Program-made: the position numbers and the translations under genes
Notes under the pieces: generated by a model
Database searches by the model: none
What the model saw: only the letters and a program-made list of their open reading frames with translations
Told to the model about the DNA's origin: nothing
Assembly (NCBI GenBank): GCA_946480595.1
Contig: CAMLKC010000041.1
Span: forward strand, 1-8,175
Direction of reading: 5' to 3'
DNA from: an uncultured Candidatus Saccharibacteria bacterium
GTDB taxonomy: Bacteria > Patescibacteria > Saccharimonadia > Saccharimonadales > CAMLKC01
DNA: 8,175 nt
Part shown: positions 1-7,069 of the stretch, one piece after another
Layout: each line of letters begins with the position of its first letter
How positions within the stretch are numbered: the first letter of the stretch is position 1

Positions 1-57
1 GCGTTTGAGTTTCCCTATATCCATGCTGTTATTATACTGCAAAAGTCTCGTTGGCAT
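1..57 (-). CDS. Possible start of a downstream gene (partial, 19 codons visible)
   Basis: Fourteen bases after the metallopeptidase stop codon, an ATG at 57 opens a frame that has no stop up to the window edge (MPTRLLQYNNSMDIGKLKR). There is no good Shine-Dalgarno sequence ahead of it, and a second in-frame ATG at 24 could be the real start. Nineteen codons without a stop can occur by chance, so this is only a candidate. No product can be named. If real, it would continue the same operon. Confidence 0.25.
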   Translation of the reverse strand, partial: MPTRLLQYNNSMDIGKLKR

Positions 58-70
58 TACTTTGAGTTCG

Positions 71-772
71 TTAACCATGTCGGATTTCGAGAGAATCTTT
101 GATTCGCCTCCATCCCGGTAGACGTTGATTTAGAGCATCGTAAAATACAGTATCGTGCTTGCGGCTGATCGTATGGCACAGCTCATGTACGCAGACATAG
201 CGGATTGCTTCTCGCGGGGCTTCAATAAGACGAGGATTTAATAGAATCTTGCGGTCACTTGTGTAACTGCCCCAGCGTCGGCTCATCGCTCTTTCGCCAA
301 ACTGCGGCAATCTGCTCAGTTGAAATAGTGTCGAAGCTTGCAAATACTCTTGTTTAAAGATGACATTCCGCCTCCTGTCGTACCAGGATTCGAGGAGCTG
401 TCGGTTGTATTCGCTATTTCGTACATCTTTTATGGTGCATATCTGTAGTTTGCTGCGGTCAAGCTTGACGCTATCCTCGCTACCGGATCGAACGAGTAGC
501 AAATACTGCCTTCCTAAATAGTAGAAAGACTCGCCAGAGACATACTGCTTCTCTGTCCGCACTTTACTAAGCTTTCCAAGCTCACTTTGTTGTTTTTCGA
601 GCCATTTCCACTTGCGTGTTAAAAACCTTTCAATTTCATCGAGTGTTGCATCAAGTGGAACTTTAGTAATGATACGCAAGTCTGGCAGAACCTCTAAAGC
701 TAAAGTTTTACGCGGAGCAAACTCTATATAGTACTCGTAAGAATATCGCCCATACTCAAAGGTTTGCTTCAT
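71..772 (-). CDS. YgjP/DUF45-type (M48-like) zinc metallopeptidase linked to hsdR
   Basis: A 233-residue soluble protein of the YgjP/WLM-like metal-dependent hydrolase family. The gluzincin motif HELCH (196-200) supplies two zinc ligands and the catalytic glutamate E197, and H206 in SRKHDTVFY fits the third ligand. The upstream motif MSRRWGSY (163-170) corresponds to the conserved RWGS segment of the family, and WRRIKDSLE at the C-terminus is also typical. There is no signal peptide or membrane segment, so it should act in the cytoplasm. The N-terminal 90 residues are mostly beta-like (FEYGRYSYEYYIEF, SGESFYYLGRQYLL), as in relatives. The start ATG is 5 nt after the hsdR stop, with GGGGTG 8 nt upstream. 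Proteins of this type are often encoded next to type I R-M genes, but substrate and role are unknown. Processing or turnover of an R-M subunit is a guess. Family assignment is strong; actual protease activity is not shown by sequence. Confidence 0.9.
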   Translation of the reverse strand: MKQTFEYGRYSYEYYIEFAPRKTLALEVLPDLRIITKVPLDATLDEIERFLTRKWKWLEKQQSELGKLSKVRTEKQYVSGESFYYLGRQYLLLVRSGSEDSVKLDRSKLQICTIKDVRNSEYNRQLLESWYDRRRNVIFKQEYLQASTLFQLSRLPQFGERAMSRRWGSYTSDRKILLNPRLIEAPREAIRYVCVHELCHTISRKHDTVFYDALNQRLPGWRRIKDSLEIRHG

Positions 773-777
773 AAGAG

Positions 778-3700
778 CTACACCCCATATAGTGAATGGT
801 TATTCTCGGCAATAATCATTATTCGCTCGATAATCTCATCGATTTGGTTATACGTGAGGTTAACGCTATATTTCTGTTTTACTTCATCGTACAAATAATC
901 GTCTAAGTGCGAGCGCATTTGCCTTTTTGTTTCATAGTTTCGCCACCAGTCTACGCGGGCGTACGATTGAAGGACGTCTGTGACCTCAAGAACAATCTGA
1001 CGGTATAGCTCTTCATTATCTACCAATAACTTTTCTCTCATGTTTCGATATAACACGTCTGCTCCAGGCTTTTCGCCGATTGCAGAAGGAAGGCTGTCGT
1101 CGCGTTTTGCATCTACCTCTGCCTCAAGTTCGCGCAGCTGTCGTAGAGCTTCGATATCGGCAAGCTTTTTCTCGTGCATTGCGTGTAGAATTTCAGCGAT
1201 ACGATCAGAGAATCTTTTATATAAAGCCTCATCCTCCCTGCGACGCTCAGTGATCCGTCGCGTAGTTTGCGCAGCAATTGCTTCAGCTTTCGACTTTGGA
1301 TCGCCAAGTTGTTCGATTGCTTCGTCTAGTTTTGCGCGGTCTGTTATCTCTATCTGGTCGGTCATGATCTGTGCTTGCTCGGCAGTTACGTATTGGTCGA
1401 GAATCCGACCAATTTCACGCTCGTACTGCTTCAAATCAACTTGGTCACCATATTGTAGTTCTGCGTTTTTCTTAATCTCGGCAAACTTCTTCATGTCGTC
1501 TCGGTAGCGTACTAGTTCGTCATCGCTCACCTTTTCAGCAAAACTTCGAAGCGACATGCACTCCTCGTAAACATGCAGTAGCTCGTTGTATTTATCTTTG
1601 AACAGTTTGCGGGTTGGCTCGTCGCGTAAATGCTCGATGTATGAGTGAGCGTCGCTGCCGACTCCTTTAAACAGGTCAAGGAGTGTTCCGTATTTTTGTG
1701 ACAGCTCCTCGATCTTATCATCAACATCAATTAGGGCTCTCTGTACGTCGGTAGGATCAAAGTTGCCAAATAGCTGCATTGCGCTTTGTATGTTCGCAGC
1801 GTTTTCGGAATAGTCGATAATAAACCCGCTAGTTTTTGGATAGCCGGGGTTCTCGTATAGTCTATTAACGCGAGCAATAGCCTGCAAAAGGTTGTGATCT
1901 TTTAGTTCCCTCGACAGGTACAAGACGGTGTTGCGTGGTGCATCAAAGCCGGTCAAGAGTTTATCTACTACAATCAGCAGTTCAGCGCCTTCGGGGTTGT
2001 TCTGAAAGTCCTCGATCATCATATCTTCGTAGGTCTTTAAGCCGGCGTATTTTGCCTTGATACCTTTTAGGTAATCGGCGACATCCTTTTTCTTGAGTTC
2101 CTCTTCGCTCACCTCTCCATTTTCGTCACTAAGTATGAGGGCTGTTTGTACTTTGTCACGACGCTCAAAGTAACGCTGCATCAATAGAGCAGCATGCTTA
2201 CTCGGTGCGACGACCTGACCTTTTAGTCCCGTATGTTGAAAACGTTCTGTATAGTGCTTTTCGATATCAGCACAAATTTCCTCAATGCGGCTCGGGGTTT
2301 CTGCTATTGTTTTTCGTTCGAGCTGCTTTTGTAGCTTGTATTTATCTTTGTTCGATAAGTCCTCGCTAACTCGGTCGGTTAAACGGTCGATCTGCGCTGC
2401 ATTTTGGTCTAATGCCACATAGCGACCTTCGTAAATTAGGGGCAATACAATACCGTCAGCTAGCGCATCGTCAATCGTATAGCGGTCGATGAATTCACCG
2501 AACTTGGTACGTGACGTATCTTTTTTAAGAAGAGGTGTACCTGTAAAAGCAATTACGCAGGCGTTTGGAATAACACGGAGCATCTCCATGTTTGCGTCGC
2601 CGCCTTGGCTACGGTGTGCCTCATCGATCAGTACGTAGATATTGTCATCGGTATCTATAAAATCCGCACGTTTACGCCCAGCACTCTCAAACTTGTGAAT
2701 GAGCGTCGTCAGTACGCTCGTATCACAGTCTTTAATATGCTGTAGTAATTCGGTCCCGCTGGTCATTTGCTTGACCTTTTTCTTAAGGCCAGCGTTTTTA
2801 AATGTCTTTTTGATCTGTTTATCAAGGTCGACACGATCAGTGACAACAAGGATACGCGAGTTATTAATACTCGCATCTTCTATCAGAGAGCGTACAAACA
2901 ACACCATCGTCAAGCTTTTGCCCGAGCCCTGTGTGTGCCACACAATACCGCCCTTGTGTCTCGTACCATGTTCGGTCGGCTCTGTTTGGTGAACTCGTTC
3001 GAGTATGCGCTCAATGGCAAAATATTGCTGGTAGCGCGCTACCTTTTTAACCACACCGTCGTAAAACACAAAGTTTCTCACGACATCAAGCAAACGTTCG
3101 TGTCGTAGCATGCCATAAATCGCTTCGTCTTGCGGCATAATGCTCCGCACCAGTAGTTGTTCTACACTGCGTGTCGCACCGCTTAGATCACGAAGCAAGC
3201 TGGTGTAGGTTTTTGCCTCGATCGGCTTTGCAATGGCGCGAGTAATAGCACCGTGAACTTGTGGCTCGGGCGTGTCTTTTTCGCGCCAAGAGGCGTAAAA
3301 CTTTTCTGGCGTGCCAGTGGTGCCATATACCGCATGCTCGCCGTCCATAGCCATAAGCAGCTGTTCAAAAATAAAGAGCTTTGGTGCTTGGTCTGGCTGT
3401 TGGTAGCGAAGCAGTTGCGCAATAGCCTTTTTGTAGCCCGCGCTCGACTTTTTGTTTTCTATATGTACCAGCGGAATACCGTTAACAAAACATACAATGT
3501 CACAGCGGATAGCTTCACGCCCTGTCACCTTGTACTCTACTGTTACGTGATATTCGTTATTGGCTGGGTTATCAAAATCAAAGTAACGAATACTTTTGCT
3601 TTCGTGTTGGCCGTCATGAAACACCTCTATGCTGCTACCGCCTAGTTTTGGCATAATTGTATCGGTAATAGTGCGGCTGGTATCAATGACGCCCTCTACT

Positions 3701-3960
3701 CGCGTATTTTCAAGTTCGTCTACTTTTTTAGCAATTGTACCCTCTGTAAACTTGTAAGTTTGCCCCTCATGCTCGTAGCTATTTATTCGCATCAGGCTAC
3801 GGCGCAGTACTTCACCAAGTAATACCTTACTATCGTCATCGCCGCGTAAGCGCAGCGCTTCGCGGCACGGCAAATACTCCCAGCCAAGATTAATCAGCAG
3901 CTCTACTGCTGGTAGCTGCGATTGCTTAGCCTCGTCAAAATTCACATTGTCCATGCTCAT
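778..3960 (-). CDS. hsdR: Type I restriction endonuclease / DNA translocase subunit HsdR
   Basis: HsdR joins the M2S complex, pumps DNA using ATP and cuts it far from the unmethylated target. The 1060-residue length is normal. The nuclease domain (about 130-200) shows the PD-(D/E)xK signature: D154 in RCDIVCFVNG, E168 and K170 in IENKK, and the QxxxY motif typical of type I enzymes (Q182, Y186 in QLLRY). The SF2 helicase motor follows: motif I HTQGSGKS (342-349), motif II DEAH (446-449), motif III FTGTP (472-476), the VDKLLTGFDAP segment (665-675), and motif VI QAIARVNR (693-700). The C-terminal third is helical, with a charged probable coiled coil at about 900-955, as expected for contact with the methyltransferase. 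All catalytic motifs are intact, so it looks functional. The first ATG is preferred: GAGGT lies 6 nt upstream, while the second ATG (codon 3) would be 12 nt away. It overlaps hsdS by 4 nt and ends in TAG. Confidence 0.97.
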   Translation of the reverse strand: MSMDNVNFDEAKQSQLPAVELLINLGWEYLPCREALRLRGDDDSKVLLGEVLRRSLMRINSYEHEGQTYKFTEGTIAKKVDELENTRVEGVIDTSRTITDTIMPKLGGSSIEVFHDGQHESKSIRYFDFDNPANNEYHVTVEYKVTGREAIRCDIVCFVNGIPLVHIENKKSSAGYKKAIAQLLRYQQPDQAPKLFIFEQLLMAMDGEHAVYGTTGTPEKFYASWREKDTPEPQVHGAITRAIAKPIEAKTYTSLLRDLSGATRSVEQLLVRSIMPQDEAIYGMLRHERLLDVVRNFVFYDGVVKKVARYQQYFAIERILERVHQTEPTEHGTRHKGGIVWHTQGSGKSLTMVLFVRSLIEDASINNSRILVVTDRVDLDKQIKKTFKNAGLKKKVKQMTSGTELLQHIKDCDTSVLTTLIHKFESAGRKRADFIDTDDNIYVLIDEAHRSQGGDANMEMLRVIPNACVIAFTGTPLLKKDTSRTKFGEFIDRYTIDDALADGIVLPLIYEGRYVALDQNAAQIDRLTDRVSEDLSNKDKYKLQKQLERKTIAETPSRIEEICADIEKHYTERFQHTGLKGQVVAPSKHAALLMQRYFERRDKVQTALILSDENGEVSEEELKKKDVADYLKGIKAKYAGLKTYEDMMIEDFQNNPEGAELLIVVDKLLTGFDAPRNTVLYLSRELKDHNLLQAIARVNRLYENPGYPKTSGFIIDYSENAANIQSAMQLFGNFDPTDVQRALIDVDDKIEELSQKYGTLLDLFKGVGSDAHSYIEHLRDEPTRKLFKDKYNELLHVYEECMSLRSFAEKVSDDELVRYRDDMKKFAEIKKNAELQYGDQVDLKQYEREIGRILDQYVTAEQAQIMTDQIEITDRAKLDEAIEQLGDPKSKAEAIAAQTTRRITERRREDEALYKRFSDRIAEILHAMHEKKLADIEALRQLRELEAEVDAKRDDSLPSAIGEKPGADVLYRNMREKLLVDNEELYRQIVLEVTDVLQSYARVDWWRNYETKRQMRSHLDDYLYDEVKQKYSVNLTYNQIDEIIERIMIIAENNHSLYGV
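781..786 (-). promoter_or_regulatory. Probable ribosome binding site for the metallopeptidase gene
   Basis: GGGGTG lies 8 nt before the ATG at 772, overlapping the last codons of hsdR. GGTG matches part of the anti-Shine-Dalgarno complement. The site supports the chosen start and coupling to hsdR. Confidence 0.55.
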
Positions 3961-5144
3961 GCTTGTACCTCGTACGGTTTAAGGTTTTCGGGTGTGCGGA
4001 TGTTACCGGTGATGAGGTTTTTGAGGAGGTATTTTTTCTGCTTTACCACGACCTCTTTCCTGTCTTTTAGCTGTTCAATTTCTTTATCGCAGGTCTGTAG
4101 AATGTCGGCAATTCCGGACTGTTCTTCTACGGATGGCCGTTTGATTTTGATCCTACGCACGTTGTCATTGTATAACCGAGCAATCGTACCGCTCGCTGTA
4201 TCCCACTTTACGTACTTGTAGAGATAATAGAGAAAACGATTGAGGACATTTTCTTCGTTATTTGCAATCCATATAATATTCGAGTCTTGGAAATAGGCTG
4301 GTTTGCCATCGTAGATAACAGTCCTGCCAATTGTCCCCGAGGCAGAAATTAAAGTATCGCCTTGTTTCGGGTAGCTGTATTTAGATCGATATTCTTCGTA
4401 TAGCTCTCTTGATATAAAGGCATCTGGCTGCCTTCCGAAAGTACCTATTTTATAAAACGGAACATCACCATGCTCTGCGGTTTGATGATTGAAAACCCGC
4501 TTGCACATTGATATCTTACCAATATCGCCAAGTGTAGTAATGTCCCACGCGTTATTGAATCCCGGCAATCGTTGTCTTCCGGTTAAAAGCTGCCGCATTA
4601 GCCCTTTCTTCAGTCGTTCTTTCAGTTCGATCTTCCTTCCCAGCTTCTCAATATACTCATCCCAGGCCTCCAGAATCTTAACAATCCGTTCTTGCTCTGA
4701 TTTTTCTGGTACATGTATTTTCAATGCCTTTAATTCGCCGACTTGTATGCCGACTACAGTGCTACCAATTCCAAGCCTTTCAATTTTTTTACGATTTGAT
4801 TCGAACCAGTACTTAAGAAAATCGGTATCCATATCGTCCCTGGGGTATAGAGCTTTCAAATCTTGATTGATAGCCACATCTATGTCGAAGCGGACTGTAA
4901 AACCGAGTGCCATGCGCGTAGGTGTAATAAGAATGCCGGCTTTTACTAGTTTGCTTGAGCTATTCTTCAGGCCATCTTCGGATATATAATCTTGTGTCCT
5001 TCTTGGATTAAAAGTTGTTAAGTCCTTCACGCTTGCCCAAGGAATAGACCCATTCCAGTATTCGGCGTTTTCTTTTGACGGCGTGCCTCCCCCTTCGATC
5101 TTTCTGAGCACATCGTCGAGCTTCTTTATTTGCCAATTAGTCAT
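3957..5144 (-). CDS. hsdS: Type I restriction-modification specificity subunit HsdS
   Basis: HsdS reads the bipartite DNA target and positions two HsdM and two HsdR subunits around it. The 395-residue length is usual. Two target recognition domains (TRDs) are visible. TRD1 spans about 1-148, opening with WQIKKLDDVLRKIEGGGTPS and IPWASVKDL, and closing with LKIHVPEKSEQERIVKIL. TRD2 spans about 199-345, opening with WDITTLGDIGKIS, carrying GDTLISASGTIGR, and closing with IKRPSVEEQSGIADIL. Each is followed by a long helical conserved region; the two end in related motifs, KKGLMRQLLTGRQRLPGF (179-196) and KKYLLKNLITGNIRTP (370-385), showing the usual internal duplication. The start is supported by GGAG 7 nt upstream. 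The TRD sequences should recognise one half-site each, but the target cannot be read from the sequence. A single hsdS is present, with no second cassette or inverted copies for shuffling inside the window. It overlaps both flanking genes by 4 nt. Confidence 0.96.
   Translation of the reverse strand: MTNWQIKKLDDVLRKIEGGGTPSKENAEYWNGSIPWASVKDLTTFNPRRTQDYISEDGLKNSSSKLVKAGILITPTRMALGFTVRFDIDVAINQDLKALYPRDDMDTDFLKYWFESNRKKIERLGIGSTVVGIQVGELKALKIHVPEKSEQERIVKILEAWDEYIEKLGRKIELKERLKKGLMRQLLTGRQRLPGFNNAWDITTLGDIGKISMCKRVFNHQTAEHGDVPFYKIGTFGRQPDAFISRELYEEYRSKYSYPKQGDTLISASGTIGRTVIYDGKPAYFQDSNIIWIANNEENVLNRFLYYLYKYVKWDTASGTIARLYNDNVRRIKIKRPSVEEQSGIADILQTCDKEIEQLKDRKEVVVKQKKYLLKNLITGNIRTPENLKPYEVQA
3967..3971 (-). 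promoter_or_regulatory. Ribosome binding site for hsdR
   Basis: GAGGT lies 6 nt upstream of the ATG at 3960, within the end of hsdS. Its spacing favours this ATG over the in-frame ATG two codons later. Confidence 0.75.
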
Positions 5145-7069
5145 TCTTTATCTCCATCAAAAAAATCTTTCATTTTGTCAAGAAATTGCTTTAATTCAAT
5201 CGGCATCGTCGATGTGTTGAAGGAATTAATGGCGTCCACGGGTCGTAAGCCGGTTATCTTTTTTGCGATATCTTTACCAGGCATAAGACGATTCCAGTCG
5301 AGCACCGCTTCTCCCCTCATTTTTTGGATTATAGGCATGTCATCGTGTCCATGACGGAATATATCTTCGGCATTTGGGTAAACTCTATGGAGCTGACCTA
5401 GTTTTGCACGCGCTGTATTTTCGAATCGATCGCGCAGATACTCTCCATGATCCTTCTTTATACTCGTTAAGTCATGGTCAATTAGCGCAAAGTTTTCAAG
5501 TTCATTTACGGGTAATACAACAAGTTCGTAAGGAAATTTATGATTAACAATTTTATTGAACTGACTTTCTATATATGAAATCTGAATATCGGTTAAACCA
5601 TCTCTGTCGATCTGACGGAATACCCTTGGCTTATATGAACCTCGATTCTTGCGTAGTTGAAGCAAATGCTCTTCAATTTTATTTGTTGTGCAGCCCTCGG
5701 AGCTGAGTATCTTGACATTATCCACCCCGTTTTTTGTTAGCAGGCCTTGCCAGGTCCTATAGGCCTCACGGTTTGAGTCTTCTATGATGAGTATTTTTCC
5801 TGGGTATGTGTCTTTTAGGCTCTCCAGCTCGTCTTCGAGTTTCTTTATAATTTTTGCGTGATTTTCCTTCTCTTGTTGTAATTCGCGAGCAGCCTCTTCA
5901 ATTTCTCGAGAGAACTCAACCATGCCTAGCTCTCTGGTTAATACTTCGAGCTCGTCTTTTTTACTATTGTCACCGAGTAGGCTAAGTTGAAGTCTCTCTA
6001 TGACGTCAAGCGTACTTATACGGGTCAATCGTTTATCCGGTTTGCTTGGATCGTCGTTAGGCTCTATGTAGGCGCGATAGAAACTGACATCCTTCCTTTT
6101 TCGAAGGTTTACGAACGCTGGTGAGTGGGTAGTGAGAAATATTTGCGCATATGTATTAAATTTATCAATAAACTCATCGGCAAGTTTTTGTACTTTTGAA
6201 TATTCTAGAGAATTTTCTGGCTCTTCGAAACCCCAAATATAACGAACATGTGGTGTCTCCCTGCAGAGATGGGCGAGAAAGTACGCCAGGTATGACATAA
6301 GTACTCCATCTCCCGACGAAAATAGATCGACGTACACGGGCGTAATCTCAGACTTTCTATCTTTTTGTTTCGACTTTTTTAGTATCTGCAAGCCCGAATC
6401 TACATTTACTTGGATAGAGCCAAGTACATCGCTGAGCTCAGAGGAGAGAACTGCCTTTGTTGGCAATTTGAGAAATTGCTCAAAATCCTTACTGATCGCC
6501 TCTGAACGACTGCTAATAACACCCGACAGCTCCTTGAGTTTTTCTTCGAGGTCTTCCCCCTTCTTGTCGGTTACAATCTGTTCAAAATTAAGGAACAGGT
6601 GGCGAACAAAGCGCTTATCTCGTACTGCAGGGATATAGAAATATTTGATAGAGTTTAAGAACTGGGTGAACTGTCGTTTAACATTGCCGTTGTCTACTTC
6701 GATAAGCCTCTGTATGTCTGGATTTGTTGATCGGTACTCGGTTACGACACCGACTTGTCCTAATCGAAATGATCGCGATATACTGAACGGCTCACTAAGG
6801 GCACCATTACCTCGCGAGCTAAAATGAATAGTAATCCGGATCTCCCGCGCTCCACCCGCTTGTCCAGTGTAAGCTTTATTGTAATCTCTTTCGAAGTTAA
6901 AAGGACTGTCATAACTCGTCTCTTGATTGAAGAAAAGATTAAGAGCTCGTAGGATGTTTGATTTACCGGAATTATTAACACCAGAATAGACGTTAATGTC
7001 CGAAGTGAGGATACTCTCGTCTCCTATTGAGCGGAAGCGGTGAATCTCAATGCGTTCGATTATCCTCAT
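5141..7069 (-). CDS. ABC/OLD-type AAA ATPase with C-terminal TOPRIM/DUF4435-like domain
   Basis: A 642-residue soluble protein. The N-terminus (IERIEIHRFRSI) and Walker A GVNNSGKS (30-37) are typical of SMC/RecF/OLD-like ATPases (AAA_15/AAA_21). A signature-like FSSGDG lies at 250-255, Walker B WGFEEPENSLE at 279-289 with E282/E283 as candidate catalytic glutamates, and a switch histidine in TTHSPAF (H315). A probable coiled coil at about 386-420 leads into a second domain: ILIIED (E430) and RQIDRDGL (D488, D490) fit the E...DxD metal-binding pattern of TOPRIM nucleases, and NELENFAL (522-529) resembles the E-x-EN-Y/F-L segment of DUF4435. The usual glycine after the TOPRIM glutamate is absent (EDS instead of EG). 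This arrangement resembles OLD-family nucleases and the ATPase plus DUF4435 pair of PARIS. It sits between hsdM and hsdS, overlapping both neighbours by 4 nt. ATPase identity is near certain; nuclease activity and the PARIS comparison are inference. Confidence 0.85.
   Translation of the reverse strand: MRIIERIEIHRFRSIGDESILTSDINVYSGVNNSGKSNILRALNLFFNQETSYDSPFNFERDYNKAYTGQAGGAREIRITIHFSSRGNGALSEPFSISRSFRLGQVGVVTEYRSTNPDIQRLIEVDNGNVKRQFTQFLNSIKYFYIPAVRDKRFVRHLFLNFEQIVTDKKGEDLEEKLKELSGVISSRSEAISKDFEQFLKLPTKAVLSSELSDVLGSIQVNVDSGLQILKKSKQKDRKSEITPVYVDLFSSGDGVLMSYLAYFLAHLCRETPHVRYIWGFEEPENSLEYSKVQKLADEFIDKFNTYAQIFLTTHSPAFVNLRKRKDVSFYRAYIEPNDDPSKPDKRLTRISTLDVIERLQLSLLGDNSKKDELEVLTRELGMVEFSREIEEAARELQQEKENHAKIIKKLEDELESLKDTYPGKILIIEDSNREAYRTWQGLLTKNGVDNVKILSSEGCTTNKIEEHLLQLRKNRGSYKPRVFRQIDRDGLTDIQISYIESQFNKIVNHKFPYELVVLPVNELENFALIDHDLTSIKKDHGEYLRDRFENTARAKLGQLHRVYPNAEDIFRHGHDDMPIIQKMRGEAVLDWNRLMPGKDIAKKITGLRPVDAINSFNTSTMPIELKQFLDKMKDFFDGDKE
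5152..5155 (-). promoter_or_regulatory. Ribosome binding site for hsdS
   Basis: GGAG lies 7 nt before the hsdS ATG, inside the last codons of the ATPase gene (read GGAGATAAAGAATGA). It is the strongest Shine-Dalgarno of the operon junctions and fixes the hsdS start at 5144, so HsdS need not depend entirely on reinitiation at the ATGA overlap. Confidence 0.8.

Noticed and set aside
31..36. Perfect -10-like TATAAT on the minus strand after the metallopeptidase gene
   Set aside because: No acceptable -35 hexamer is found at 16-18 nt spacing and there is no extended -10 TG. A single hexamer match can arise by chance.
1040..1507. Plus-strand open frame of 155 codons opposite hsdR
   Set aside because: It lies fully inside the well-supported hsdR gene, and its serine- and arginine-rich product is what the antisense of a Glu/Leu/Arg-rich helical region gives. 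There is no family motif.
3253..3645. Plus-strand open frame of 130 codons opposite the N-terminal part of hsdR
   Set aside because: It is antisense to the conserved nuclease region of HsdR, has no recognisable domain and no good ribosome binding site context.
3957..5144. Phase-variable hsdS shuffling locus
   Set aside because: Only one hsdS is present; no recombinase, silent S cassette or long inverted repeats are seen in the window. The internal similarity of the two halves is normal for HsdS.
5159..5165. Seven-T run near the 3' end of the ATPase as a frameshift signal producing an ATPase-HsdS fusion
   Set aside because: The hsdS frame has a TAA stop at 5148-5150, between the run and the hsdS ATG, so slippage cannot produce a fusion.
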